A stretch of 64,000 nt of DNA from Thermaerobacter marianensis DSM 12885. GTDB taxonomy: Bacteria; Bacillota; Sulfobacillia; Thermaerobacterales; Thermaerobacteraceae. Under the pieces are notes generated by a model. It was not told the origin of the DNA, searched no databases, and saw only the letters and a program-made list of their open reading frames with translations. Shown piece by piece: positions 38,242 through 46,911 of this stretch. Numbering within the stretch: position 1 is the stretch's first letter; every line of letters starts with the position of its first letter. The position numbers and the translations under genes are program-made. The DNA lies in assembly GCF_000184705.1 (NCBI RefSeq), contig NC_014831.1:1488001-1552000 (forward strand), in the 5' to 3' direction.

Positions 38242-38751
38242 TCACGAGCCGGTGACGCCGCCGCCGCCCGGCATGAGACAGGCGCGTACCAGGGCTTCCA
38301 CCACCTGCACCCGGTCCAGCCGCTGCGCCAGGACGCGGGCGCCGCGATGGGCGGTGATGTAGGCCGTCTCGCCGGTGACGAGGAAATGGGCCAGCTGGCG
38401 TGCGGGATCGTAGCCCCGCTCGTGCAGGGCGGCCAGGACGGCCTGCAGGACCTCCCGTTCCTCCGCACCCAGGCCGCCTTTCGCGGCCGGGGGAAGGCCG
38501 GGCAACCGCCGCGTGCCCTCGACACTCCGGGGGCCGCCCGCCTCGCCCCAGGACCCGGCACCGCCCCCGGGCCGGGGTGCGTCTGCGAACCCCGTGGGCG
38601 AAGCGGTGAGGCGGCCCGGCTCGCTGGCAGCCGCCGCCTCGGCCTCGGCGCCGGCCGGTTCATCCGGCATGGCACGCCGGTCGCCGGCGCGCCCGCCGCT
38701 GCCGGTCTCCCCGGCCCTCCGGTTTCCGGGCCCCTGCCCGTCACGCTCCAT
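38242..38751 (-). CDS. IreB/UPF0297-family protein with long N-terminal extension
   Basis: 169 residues. The last ~70 (LQAVLAALHERGYDPARQLA, then HFLVTGETAYITAHRGARVLAQRLDR..VVEALVRACL) align along their length with the IreB/YrzL family (LNVYQALEEKGYNPINQI.GYLISGDPAYI..). IreB is a small phosphoprotein substrate of the IreK/PrkC kinase that affects cephalosporin tolerance in Enterococcus. Family proteins are ~85 residues and start almost at this core; here ~95 Ala/Gly/Glu-rich residues precede it. ATG 38751 has GGGAGGCG seven bases upstream, so the extension is probably translated. The usual neighbours alaS and ruvX are absent. Confidence 0.8.
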   Translation of the reverse strand: MERDGQGPGNRRAGETGSGGRAGDRRAMPDEPAGAEAEAAAASEPGRLTASPTGFADAPRPGGGAGSWGEAGGPRSVEGTRRLPGLPPAAKGGLGAEEREVLQAVLAALHERGYDPARQLAHFLVTGETAYITAHRGARVLAQRLDRVQVVEALVRACLMPGGGGVTGS

Positions 38752-38794
38752 GACGGCACGCCTCCCGCCGGTCCGATCCTTGGCCGCCCGGCAT

Positions 38795-39385
38795 TCAGAG
38801 CAGCATCTCGCCCGACTTGGGGAAGTAGCCCGAGCCGATGAGCGCGTCCATGATCCGGTGCACCTCGGCGAACATGGGCTCCACGTCGGGCTCGTCGCTG
38901 CAATCCACCTGCCAGACGTAGACGGCGTACGCCTCGTGCACGGCGACCCGCCCGTCGGGCAGCACGGAGATGACGAACTTGACCTCCGGGATGTTGTCGT
39001 GCTCGATGTGCTCGAACAGGATCTGCTTGATGGAATTGGCCAGCGGCGGCACCTGCTCGGCCGACGGCACGTCGAACACGTAGCGGATCTCCACGTCGAC
39101 CGTCAGATCGGGCTGGGCTTCTTTATGGGTGCAATCGTCCTCTTCCGCATGATACAGACCGCAACTGCCGCCGTAGACCGTCTCCGCGGTCAGCACCGAG
39201 TCCCAGGTGAAACTGATCTCGGCCCGGACCCGGTGAGGGGGCTCGTCCCCCTCCGGCACGCAGACGAACAGGCAGTGGCGGTCCATGGTCTGGGTCTCCA
39301 CGTGGTGCTCGACGCGCCGGATCTCCAGGCCGGCGGCCTCCGCCGCGTCGAACAGCACGTCGCACAGGTCCTCGTAGCGCAGCAT
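38795..39385 (-). CDS. unknown acidic protein with Cys/His cluster
   Basis: 196 residues, family not recognised. No membrane segment and no low-complexity insert. It is acidic, unlike its Arg-rich neighbours. Residues ~75-90 hold C-x3-H-x5-C-x-H (CGLYHAEEDDCTH), a possible metal site. The alternating hydrophobic stretches (VDVEIRYVF, VKFVISVLPDGRVAVHEAYAVYVWQV) suggest a beta-sheet core, and the C-terminal IMDALIGSGYFPKSGEMLL a helix. ATG 39385 is 12 bases from AAGGGG, a weak spacing. It is upstream of and collinear with the IreB-family gene, with a 43-base gap, so probably one transcript. Confidence 0.75.
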   Translation of the reverse strand: MLRYEDLCDVLFDAAEAAGLEIRRVEHHVETQTMDRHCLFVCVPEGDEPPHRVRAEISFTWDSVLTAETVYGGSCGLYHAEEDDCTHKEAQPDLTVDVEIRYVFDVPSAEQVPPLANSIKQILFEHIEHDNIPEVKFVISVLPDGRVAVHEAYAVYVWQVDCSDEPDVEPMFAEVHRIMDALIGSGYFPKSGEMLL

Positions 39386-39468
39386 CAGGCGGTGCCCCTT
39401 CCCGAGTTGGCGACTCCCCAAGGCACGAAGCCCCGGGCGGCGCCCCGCCCCGGGCTCCATCAAAGAAC

Positions 39469-39474
39469 TATAAT
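39469..39474 (+). promoter_or_regulatory. -10-like TATAAT before cysteine desulfurase gene
   Basis: TATAAT 59 bases before the ATG, in a short AT-rich patch between two divergent genes. No acceptable -35 at 16-18 bases. The reverse strand reads TATTATA, so it may serve either gene. Confidence 0.35.
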
Positions 39475-39532
39475 ACACTTGCCGGAAGGGGAGGCCCAGG
39501 TTTTGCCGCCCTTCCCGCCAAGGAGGGTTCCC

Positions 39533-40732
39533 ATGGCCACCCAACCCGGACCGGGCATGGCCCCGGCCGTCTATCTCGACAACGCCGCCACCACCCGCGC
39601 GCGGCCCGAGGTGGTCGAGGCCGTGGTGGCGGCCCTGCAGGATCGGTTCGGCAACCCCGCGTCGCTGCACACCGCGGGCCTGGAGGCCGAGCGGCTGGTC
39701 AAGGAGACGCGCTCGGTCCTGGCCGGCGCCCTGGACGTGCCCGCCGACGATCTGTACTTCACCTCGGGCGGGACCGAAGCGAACAACTGGGCCCTGCGGG
39801 GCGTGCTGGCCGCCAACCCGCGCCTGGGGCGGCACCTGGTCACCACGGCCATCGAGCACTCGTCCATCCTGACCACGGCGCGCCAGCTGGAGAGCGAGGG
39901 CTACCGGGTGACCGTGGTGCCTGTGGACCGGCAGGGCCGGGTCGACCCCGAGCAGGTGGCCGCCGCCGTGGCCGGCGATACCGTCCTGGTCAGCGTGATG
40001 CTGGTGAACAACGAGATCGGGACGATCCAGCCCGTGGCGGAGATCGCCCGCGCCGTCCGGTCCCGGCGGCCCCAGGTCCTGATCCACCTGGACGCGGTGC
40101 AGGCCTTCGGGAAGCTGCCCGTGCGGCCGCGGGCATGGGGCGTCGACCTGGTGACCCTGAGCGCCCATAAGATCCACGGTCCCAAGGGCACGGGCGCCCT
40201 GTACGTGCGGCGCGGCGTGCGGATCCAGCCGCTCCTGACGGGCGGCGAGCAGGAGGGGGGCCTGCGGCCCGGCACCCACAACGTCCCGGGCATCGCGGGG
40301 TTCGGCGTGGCGGCGCGGCTGATCCTGGCGGAGCAGCCCGAGCTGAGCCGGCGCATGCAGGCCCTGAAGCTGCGCTTGGTGGAGCGGGTCCAGGCCGAGA
40401 TACCCGAGGTCTACGTCAACGGCCCCGACCCGGCGGAGGGGGCGCCCCACATCGTCAACCTGTCGGTGGTGGGGGCGCGGGGCGAGGTCCTGGTCCACGC
40501 CCTGGCCCAGCGGGGCGTGTACGTCTCCACCGGTTCGGCGTGCACCTCCCGGCGCACGGCTCCCAGCCACGTGCTGCAGGCCCTGGGGCTGTCCCCCGAG
40601 CGGCTGGACTCCGCCCTGCGGGTCAGCCTGAGTCGCGAGACCACCGAAGACGACGTGGAGCGGTTCGTCGCCGCCCTGAAGGAGGCGGCGGCGGAGGTGC
40701 GGGCGGTCGCCGCGGTGCGGGCGCGGCGGTGA
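39533..40732 (+). CDS. iscS: cysteine desulfurase (NifS/IscS family)
   Basis: 399 residues. It is a PLP enzyme that frees sulfur from cysteine as persulfide. It has VYLDNAATT (13-21), FTSGGTEANN, EHSSI with the PLP-stacking His109, the Schiff-base Lys213 in LSAHKIHGPKG, and the persulfide Cys337 in STGSACTSR. ATG 39533 has AAGGAGGG six bases ahead. It lies directly upstream of thiI, the order seen in Bacillus nifZ-thiI, so its main partner is likely ThiI for 4-thiouridine and thiamine. Confidence 0.96.
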   Translation: MATQPGPGMAPAVYLDNAATTRARPEVVEAVVAALQDRFGNPASLHTAGLEAERLVKETRSVLAGALDVPADDLYFTSGGTEANNWALRGVLAANPRLGRHLVTTAIEHSSILTTARQLESEGYRVTVVPVDRQGRVDPEQVAAAVAGDTVLVSVMLVNNEIGTIQPVAEIARAVRSRRPQVLIHLDAVQAFGKLPVRPRAWGVDLVTLSAHKIHGPKGTGALYVRRGVRIQPLLTGGEQEGGLRPGTHNVPGIAGFGVAARLILAEQPELSRRMQALKLRLVERVQAEIPEVYVNGPDPAEGAPHIVNLSVVGARGEVLVHALAQRGVYVSTGSACTSRRTAPSHVLQALGLSPERLDSALRVSLSRETTEDDVERFVAALKEAAAEVRAVAAVRARR

Positions 40733-40807
40733 CCGGCGCCGCAGCTCGCGGCGGCCGCCCCGGGCACGGCCGTGAAGGGCCCTCACTTCGACCGAAGGAG
40801 GCACACA

Positions 40808-42031
40808 TTGAACCACCGCGTGCTTCTCGTCCGATACGGCGAGATCGGCCTCAAGGGGCGCAACCGTCCCCAATTCGAACAGGCCCTGGTGCGCCAGGTG
40901 CGGCGAGCCTTGGCGCCATGGCCGGGGGTGGCGGTCTACCGCACGCCGGGGCGCGTGTGGGTGGAACCGCCGGCGGGAACCGATGCCACCCCGCTGCTGG
41001 AAGCGCTGCAGCGGGTGTTCGGCATCGTCGCCGTGGCGCCCGCGGAGCAGGTGCCCCTGGACCTGGACGCCATCGCCGGGGCGGCCCAGCAGGTGCTGGA
41101 GGATGCCCTGGAAGCGGAAGCCGGCCGGCCGGGAACGCCGCCCGGCCCTCGCATCACCTTCAAGGTGGAGGCCCGCCGCTCCAACAAGCGCTTCCCCCTG
41201 ACCTCCCTGGAACTCAACCGGGAGCTGGGGAACCGCCTGCTGGCCGCCCACCCGGAGCTCAAGGTCGATGTGCAGCGACCCCGGATCACCGTCCACGTGG
41301 AGGTCCGCCACGACGGCGCTTACGTCTACGCGCGCTCGGTGCCCGGCCCCGGCGGGCTGCCCGTGGGGGTCACGGGCCGCGCCTGCGCCCTGCTGTCGGG
41401 CGGCATCGACAGCCCGGTGGCGGTGTGGATGGCGATGAAGCGCGGCCTGTCGGTCATCCCCGTCCACTTCCACAGCCCGCCCTTCACCAGCGAGCGGGCC
41501 CGGGAGAAGGTGGTCGACCTCACCCGGGTGCTGGCCCGGTGGGGCGGGGCCATGCCCTTGTGGGTGGTCCACTTCACCGAGGTGCAACGGGCCATCCAGC
41601 TGGAGTGCCCGCCGGAGCTGACCATCACCCTGATGCGGCGGATGATGTTCCGCATCGCCGAGCGCATCGCCGCCCGGGAGCGGGCCCTGGCCCTGGTGAC
41701 GGGCGAGAGCCTGGGCCAGGTGGCCAGCCAGACCCTGGAGAGCATCCGCACCATCTCGGCCGTGGCGACCCTGCCCGTGCTGCGGCCCCTGATCGGCATG
41801 GACAAGACGGAGATCGTGGAGCGGGCCCGCGCCATCGGCACCTATGACATCTCCATCCTGCCGTACGAGGACTGCTGCACCCTGTTCGTGCCCGCCCATC
41901 CGGCCACCCGGCCGCGGCCCGAGCAGGCCGAGGCCGCCGAGGCGGTACGGGACTGGGAGCCCTTGCTGGCCGAGGCCCTGGAGCGCAGCCAGCGCCTGGT
42001 GGTCGAACCGGCCCCGGGGCCGGTGGCGTAA
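40808..42031 (+). CDS. thiI: tRNA 4-thiouridine synthase / thiamine sulfurtransferase ThiI
   Basis: 407 residues, the short form without a rhodanese domain. An NFLD/THUMP N-terminus (~1-175, VRYGEIGLKGRNR at the start) is followed by the PP-loop ATP site LSGGIDSP (196-203) and the conserved PYEDCCTLF near 365. It adenylates U8 of tRNA and accepts sulfur from the desulfurase. TTG 40808 is preferred over the upstream GTG 40772 because AAGGAGG sits six bases ahead. Confidence 0.95.
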   Translation: MNHRVLLVRYGEIGLKGRNRPQFEQALVRQVRRALAPWPGVAVYRTPGRVWVEPPAGTDATPLLEALQRVFGIVAVAPAEQVPLDLDAIAGAAQQVLEDALEAEAGRPGTPPGPRITFKVEARRSNKRFPLTSLELNRELGNRLLAAHPELKVDVQRPRITVHVEVRHDGAYVYARSVPGPGGLPVGVTGRACALLSGGIDSPVAVWMAMKRGLSVIPVHFHSPPFTSERAREKVVDLTRVLARWGGAMPLWVVHFTEVQRAIQLECPPELTITLMRRMMFRIAERIAARERALALVTGESLGQVASQTLESIRTISAVATLPVLRPLIGMDKTEIVERARAIGTYDISILPYEDCCTLFVPAHPATRPRPEQAEAAEAVRDWEPLLAEALERSQRLVVEPAPGPVA

Positions 42032-42057
42032 GGCCGGAAGCCGGGAACCGCCCGAGC

Positions 42058-42100
42058 AAGGGGGAGGGCCGGGGTCGCGACGACCCCGGCCCTCCCCCTT
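42058..42100. terminator. perfect 20-bp hairpin after thiI
   Basis: 42058-42077 pairs with 42081-42100 without mismatch around a 3-base loop, 27 bases after the thiI stop. No T-tract on either strand. It probably serves as a GC-hairpin terminator between thiI and the convergent minus-strand gene. Confidence 0.6.
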
Positions 42101-42289
42101 GGCCATCGACGTGGCGCCGGCCGATCCTGGCCGACAGGCGGGCTCGCGGCGGACAGCCCGCCGCGCGGCGGGCGCCGGACGGCGGCGCGGCCGCAACCCG
42201 CAGGCGCCGCAGGGCGCGCGGGTCGACGGCGCCGCGCGCTACCGGCGGGCGCTTCCGGCGGGCGCTGCCGGCGGACCCGCGGCGCCCGA

Positions 42290-42823
42290 TCAGCCCATGC
42301 CGTTGGCCTGGCCGGCGGCGGAATCCCCGGCGCTGCCGCCCTTGCCGGCCTCCGGCTGGGGCCGCGCCCGCCCGCGCCGGTTGCCGCGCCGCCGGCCGCG
42401 GCGACGGCGCCGGCCGTCGCCGCGGCCGGCGGGAGCGGCGCCATGGGTGCCCGCGGCAGCCTCCGCCGCCGGCCCGGCGGCCGGGGCCCCCTGCGCCCGG
42501 CCGCCGGGCCGGGCAACCTTCACCACCCCATTGGCCACCGGCCCGTGTACGGTTCCGTTGGTGCCATGGACCCCGGCCTTCACCGCCGGCTCCGCTGGCG
42601 GCCGGGCCGGCCCGGGCCGGTAGCCGCCCGGCCCCTCCACCGTCAGCCGGAGCCCCTCTTCCAGCGTGCCGCTCAAGCCCAGCCGGTTGCCGTGACGATC
42701 GGTGACCACCAGCTTGCCCGCCACCGTATCCTGGTAGACGGTTTCGGAATAACGCAAGAGTGCGTGGCGCACGCTGGCGCCCGGATAGACCTCGACCGGA
42801 TGGTTGTTCACGAAGACCCGCAC
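42290..42823 (-). CDS. hypothetical protein with small beta-grasp-like domain and basic tail
   Basis: 177 residues. The N-terminal ~65 residues (VRVFVNNHPVEVYPGASVRHALL, split by family as strand-strand-helix, then KLVVTDRHGNRLGLSGTLEEG) look like a ThiS/ferredoxin-type beta-grasp fold but lack the C-terminal Gly-Gly and iron-sulfur cysteines. I recall similar short proteins in clostridia, without a known function. The rest is Gly/Ala-rich and ends in an Arg-rich patch (RRRRRGRRRGNRRGR) that could bind nucleic acid. GTG 42823 was chosen by GGTGAG seven bases upstream; GTG 42835 is possible. Confidence 0.7.
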   Translation of the reverse strand: MRVFVNNHPVEVYPGASVRHALLRYSETVYQDTVAGKLVVTDRHGNRLGLSGTLEEGLRLTVEGPGGYRPGPARPPAEPAVKAGVHGTNGTVHGPVANGVVKVARPGGRAQGAPAAGPAAEAAAGTHGAAPAGRGDGRRRRRGRRRGNRRGRARPQPEAGKGGSAGDSAAGQANGMG

Positions 42824-43068
42824 GGCCGATCTCACCACCTTCCCCGCGGGCCCCGCGGCCCGCGCCGTGCCCTGTCGAAAATAACCTGAACCGGCAACGT
42901 GCCCGGATATCCACCCGGCACCCATCCAGACGGGCGGCCCCAGGGCGATGGTCCGCAGCGGGGCGCGGGGCCTGTAACCTGAAGGGTTCGGCAAACGGCG
43001 TCTGACGTCCTGCGGGCCGGGACCGGCGCCCCCCCCGTCCGGGCGGAAGACCCCGGTGGTCCAGCGGA

Positions 43069-44490
43069 TCAGGGCACCGGCCGAACGGCGTGGCCGGCGG
43101 GATCCCCCGGGTCGCCGCCCATCCTCGCCAGAGCCTCCCGCACCGCGGCCCGCACCCGATGGTCCGCCTCTCGTTCCAGGACCCCCGCCAGGGCCTGGCG
43201 GGCGGCCCCGCCGCCGATCCGCCCCAGGGCCCATGCGGCCAGGGCCCGCATGTCGGGCCGGGGATCGGCCCGCAGCAGCTCGGCCAGGACGGACACCGCC
43301 GCCCGCGCCGCCGCTCCCCGGTTGCCCAGCGCCACCACGGCGTTGCGCTGCCAGGTCTTCCGCCCCCGCCAGGCTCCCGTCAGCGAGCGGTAGCGGCGCC
43401 GAAAGTCCGCGCGTCCCATCCGTAGCAGGGCGACCAGGTCCGGCGCCACGGGCGAATCCCCGGTCCCGTCGGGCCCGGCGCTTGCCGCTTCGCTCCCCGC
43501 CGTTCCGGCGTTCCCTTCCCCGGCTGGAGCCGGTTCGTCCGCAGGGCCCGTCCCCCAGAACGCCGCCGGTCGCAGGGCCGGATGCCCCGGGCCCGCCCCT
43601 CGGTTGTAGGGACAGACCACCTGACAGGCATCGCAGCCGTACAGGCTCTGGCCCAGGGCGGCCCGTTCGTCGGGATCCAGCATCCCCGGTTTTTGGCTCA
43701 AAAAGGAGACGCACCGGCGTGGGTCGAGCTGCCGGGGACCGAGGAACGCCCCGGTGGGGCAGGCCCGCAGGCACAAATCGCAATCCCCGCAGGCATCGGC
43801 CAGGGGCTGGTCCGGCGGCAGCGCCACATCGGTCACCAGCTCGCCCAGGAAGACCCACGACCCTCGGCCCGGGACGATCACGCAGGCGTTCTTCCCGATC
43901 CAGCCGATCCCGGCCCGCTCCGCCCAGGCCCGGTCCACCAGCGGGCCCGTGTCGACCTGGACCGCCCACCGGCAGCCCGGCACCGCCGCTTCCAGCCAGC
44001 GTCCCAGGGCCTCCAGGCGCCGGCGCATCACGTGCTGGTACGACCGGGTCCTCCCCGCGGCCGCCACGTAACCGCGCAGCGCCACCTCCCCCGGCGGCTC
44101 CGGGCGCCGCCGGGAGCGATCCGGGTCCTGCCTCGCAGGATCCGGCCTCGAAGGATCCGGCCCCCTCCAGCCGTTCGCATCCCCGTCCCCCGGGACGGCC
44201 CGTTCCCCCGCCTGCGCCGCGGCCCGCGGCGGGTCGTACGCCATGGCCACCGCCACCACGGAACGGGCGCCGGGCAGCAGGGAGGCCGGGTCGGACCGGC
44301 GGGCGGGGTCGGGGTCCTCCCACGGCGTGGCCATGGCCCGCTCCTGCCGCAGGCGCAGCAGGGCCGCCAGGTCGAACAGGGGCTCCGCCGCGGCCACGCC
44401 CACGGCCGCGAAGCCGAGCCGCCGCGCTTCCGCCTGCAGGGCGGCCTTCAGGGCAGCGGGGGTCGCGTACGTCGAAGGCCGTCCCGCCAC
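43069..44490 (-). CDS. queG: epoxyqueuosine reductase QueG
   Basis: 473 residues. It catalyses the last step of tRNA queuosine synthesis with cobalamin and two 4Fe-4S clusters. Cluster motifs: CGDCDLCLRACPTGAF, then CVSFLSQ and GCDACQVVCPYN. GIGWIGKNACVI is the active-site loop. A C-terminal HEAT-like repeat region (~385-465) binds tRNA in known structures. A Gly/Pro/Asp-rich insert lies at ~95-130 and another at ~325-350, so it is ~90 residues longer than typical. GTG 44490 has GGGGGGAGG ahead. Confidence 0.95.
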   Translation of the reverse strand: MAGRPSTYATPAALKAALQAEARRLGFAAVGVAAAEPLFDLAALLRLRQERAMATPWEDPDPARRSDPASLLPGARSVVAVAMAYDPPRAAAQAGERAVPGDGDANGWRGPDPSRPDPARQDPDRSRRRPEPPGEVALRGYVAAAGRTRSYQHVMRRRLEALGRWLEAAVPGCRWAVQVDTGPLVDRAWAERAGIGWIGKNACVIVPGRGSWVFLGELVTDVALPPDQPLADACGDCDLCLRACPTGAFLGPRQLDPRRCVSFLSQKPGMLDPDERAALGQSLYGCDACQVVCPYNRGAGPGHPALRPAAFWGTGPADEPAPAGEGNAGTAGSEAASAGPDGTGDSPVAPDLVALLRMGRADFRRRYRSLTGAWRGRKTWQRNAVVALGNRGAAARAAVSVLAELLRADPRPDMRALAAWALGRIGGGAARQALAGVLEREADHRVRAAVREALARMGGDPGDPAGHAVRPVP

Positions 44491-44514
44491 GAACCTCCCC
44501 CCTCCGGCCCGCGC

Positions 44515-44549
44515 AAAAAGGCGGCCACCCGGTCGCCCGGGTCGCCGCC
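44515..44549 (-). terminator. Rho-independent terminator after the SASP gene
   Basis: Minus strand: GGCGGC plus ACCCGG pairs with CCGGGT plus GCCGCC around a 4-base loop, then TTTTT (plus A run 44515-44519). It lies between the SASP gene and queG, so the two are separate units. Confidence 0.88.
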
Positions 44550-44597
44550 CCGACCCCGTCTTTCTTCATTGTACCGCCTACCGACTGGGGTGCCGAA

Positions 44598-44945
44598 TCA
44601 CCAGCGAGGACCGGTCGTGGGTGGATTCCCGGCCAGTTGCTGCTCGGCCAGGGCGATCATCCGCCGGACCATCTGGCCGCCGAGACGGCCGCCCAGGCGC
44701 CCGCCGATGGCGCCGCAATCCCGGGTGGTCATCTCGCCCCAGCCCACCTGCCGGATCCGGCCGGCGAGGCCGAGTTCCTCGGCCACCTCCCACTTCTGCC
44801 GGTCCAGCGCCGCATCGTAGGCGGCGGGCGAGGTCATGCCCGGCGGCACCAGGCCGATCTCCTGGGCCACTTGCATCTTCAGGCGGTCCAGTCCCGGCTG
44901 CGCGCCGGGAACCAGCAGGTCGCCGGCGCCGCGTCGTCTGGCCAT
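44598..44945 (-). CDS. alpha/beta-type small acid-soluble spore protein
   Basis: 115 residues. SASPs coat spore DNA and are cut by Gpr on germination. Two GPR-like segments are present, LKMQVAQEIGLV and KWEVAEELGL, followed by the second conserved helix MTTRDCGAIGGRLGGRLGGQ..VRRMIALAEQQL. Normal family members are 60-75 residues with one such K-x-E-VAxExG segment; this one has two, and a doubled GGRL in the helix-turn. ATG 44945 has GAGGTGG ahead. Expression in the forespore is expected but no clear sigma-G promoter was found. Confidence 0.92.
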   Translation of the reverse strand: MARRRGAGDLLVPGAQPGLDRLKMQVAQEIGLVPPGMTSPAAYDAALDRQKWEVAEELGLAGRIRQVGWGEMTTRDCGAIGGRLGGRLGGQMVRRMIALAEQQLAGNPPTTGPRW

Positions 44946-45051
44946 GCGGGCACCACCTCAGCATCGGTATTCGGCCGCGAAAGACGGGCCATTCCTAGTT
45001 TGGGAAGGCCCGCGGGGGCGATGCCCGCGATATCTGGCGCCGGTGCCAGGG

Positions 45052-46911
45052 TCAATCGGCGCCGGGATCCCGCGCCCGGAAGGCGTACCACACGGGGTTG
45101 AACGCGGCCACGCGCCGGCGCCAGCGCCGCCGGGCCCGCACGTGTCGGCGCCACCGGACGGCCGCAGCCAGGACGAGCACCGCACCCAGCCCCACGGCCG
45201 CCGGCGGCCAGCCGCCCAGCTGCTGGGCCGCCGCCTCCCAGGCCGGCAGGGGCTCCACGGCCCGGGCGGTGACCAGCGGGATCCGGTCCACCACCTGATC
45301 CCCGACCCGGATCACCAGGGTGCCCGCCCGCGCGCCGCGGGCCACCGGCGCCGGCAGGGCGCCCTCCGGCTCCACCGTGCGGCGCACCGGCGGGGCCGGT
45401 TCGTCCCGGGGAACCAGCCAGCGCAAACCGTAGGCCGCCACGACGGCCACCCGGTCCTGGCGCCCCCCGGTCACCGCCACCTCCCCCACCGTCTCCCCCG
45501 CCCGCACCAGCTCGACCGGCGCAAAGCGGGCAAAGCCCCAGTCCATCAGTGCCGCCATGTCGCGGTACATGCCGGTCGGGTGGGCACCCAGCAGCACGCC
45601 GATGAGCTCCACCCCGTCGCGCTGGGCCGACGCCACCAGGGCGCCGCGGGCCGCGCTGGTGTAACCGTTCTTCACGCCGGTGGCGCCCTCGTAACGCCAG
45701 AGGAACCGGTTGTGGTTGTAGAGCACCCGCTCGGACTGCTTCTCCGGCCAGGGCATGCGGTACTCCCGCGTGCCCACGATCCGCCGGAAGGTGGGGTTCG
45801 CCATGGCCACCCGCGCCAGGGTCGCCAGGTCCCGGGCCGAGGTGTAGTGGTCCCGGCTGGCCAGGCCGTGGGGGTCGGCAAACCGCGTGTGCTCGAGGCC
45901 CAGTTCCTGGGCCCGCCGGTTCATCCAGTCGACGAAGGTCTCCACGGACCCGGCCAGGCCCTCGGCGATGGCCACGGCCGCATCATTGCCCGATTGCAGC
46001 ATCAGGCCGTAGAGCAGCTCTTCCAGGGTGCGCTGCTCGCCCAGGGCCAGGTAGAGGCTGGAGCCCTCGACGCCAAAGGCCCGCTCGCTGGTGGTGATCA
46101 CCTGGCGCAGGTCGCCGCGCTCGATGGCCAGCAGGGCCGTCATGATCTTCGTCGTGCTGGCCATGGGCATGGTGGCGTCGGCGTTGCGCTCGTAAAGCAC
46201 CTGGCCCGTCGCCGCGTCGACCAGGATGGCCGCCCGGGCGTCCTGGGGCGGCGGCCGGTCGGGCACCGGCTCCCCGTCACCCGCTGCATCCTGCCGCTGA
46301 CGGGCGGCCGCCGTGCCGCCGGATGCCGCCTCCGCCACCGCATCGCCGCCCGGCCCCGCCGCGGTTGACAGGCGATGCCAGACGCTGAGGGCGGCCCCCA
46401 GGGCCGATCCCGAGGTGGCGGGTCCCAGACCGGCCGTCCCCGGCGCGGCGCCGGGGAAGAACCCGGTCGGTGGCAGCGCCCGTGCCGCCGGCGGCAGCAC
46501 ACCGGCAGCCACCACCACGGCCAGGGCCAGCATCACGGTCAGGACCCCGCGGGCGGCCCGGTGCCATCCCTCAGCCCGGCGCCCTCCGCCCCGGGCTCGC
46601 CCTGCCGCGACCCGCGCGGGCACCGGCGCGCCGGCCGCCCGCGGCACGGCCACCGTGACGCCTGCCGCCACCGGCGGCGCGGCCGCCCGCGCGCATGTCG
46701 CCCGCCCCGCAGCCGGCGGTGCCCCTGCCACGACTCGGGCCGGCGGCCGGGCCCCCTCCGCTTCGCCATGCGCCGCACCGTCGTGCACGCAACCCCCCGC
46801 CTGTCGGCTTTCCGGGGTCCCGTCCCTCCCCCGCCGGGTCCCCCCGGGTCGCCGGTCGGTGCCTCCCGGCAACCTGCATGGCACCTCCTCCGGCTCGAAG
46901 GTTCCGCCCAT
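45052..46911 (-). CDS. dacF: D-alanyl-D-alanine carboxypeptidase, DacF type
   Basis: 619 residues from the longest start. It is an S11 penicillin-binding protein that trims the D-Ala end of peptidoglycan stem peptides. Active site: STTK (252-255), SGN (307-309), and KNG (414-416) where most have KTG. A C-terminal beta domain and then a membrane helix near 560-580 with a basic tail anchor it. An internal signal/anchor helix lies at ~122-140, after an unusually long Ala/Arg-rich N-terminus. ATG 46911 has no clear Shine-Dalgarno and the true start may lie inside this N-terminus at a GTG. Confidence 0.9.
   Translation of the reverse strand: MGGTFEPEEVPCRLPGGTDRRPGGTRRGRDGTPESRQAGGCVHDGAAHGEAEGARPPARVVAGAPPAAGRATCARAAAPPVAAGVTVAVPRAAGAPVPARVAAGRARGGGRRAEGWHRAARGVLTVMLALAVVVAAGVLPPAARALPPTGFFPGAAPGTAGLGPATSGSALGAALSVWHRLSTAAGPGGDAVAEAASGGTAAARQRQDAAGDGEPVPDRPPPQDARAAILVDAATGQVLYERNADATMPMASTTKIMTALLAIERGDLRQVITTSERAFGVEGSSLYLALGEQRTLEELLYGLMLQSGNDAAVAIAEGLAGSVETFVDWMNRRAQELGLEHTRFADPHGLASRDHYTSARDLATLARVAMANPTFRRIVGTREYRMPWPEKQSERVLYNHNRFLWRYEGATGVKNGYTSAARGALVASAQRDGVELIGVLLGAHPTGMYRDMAALMDWGFARFAPVELVRAGETVGEVAVTGGRQDRVAVVAAYGLRWLVPRDEPAPPVRRTVEPEGALPAPVARGARAGTLVIRVGDQVVDRIPLVTARAVEPLPAWEAAAQQLGGWPPAAVGLGAVLVLAAAVRWRRHVRARRRWRRRVAAFNPVWYAFRARDPGAD

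Noticed and set aside
44946-45051. Sigma-G promoter before the SASP gene
   Set aside because: A GAATG -35-like element exists, but the -10 position reads CGAATAC and does not match CATnHTA.
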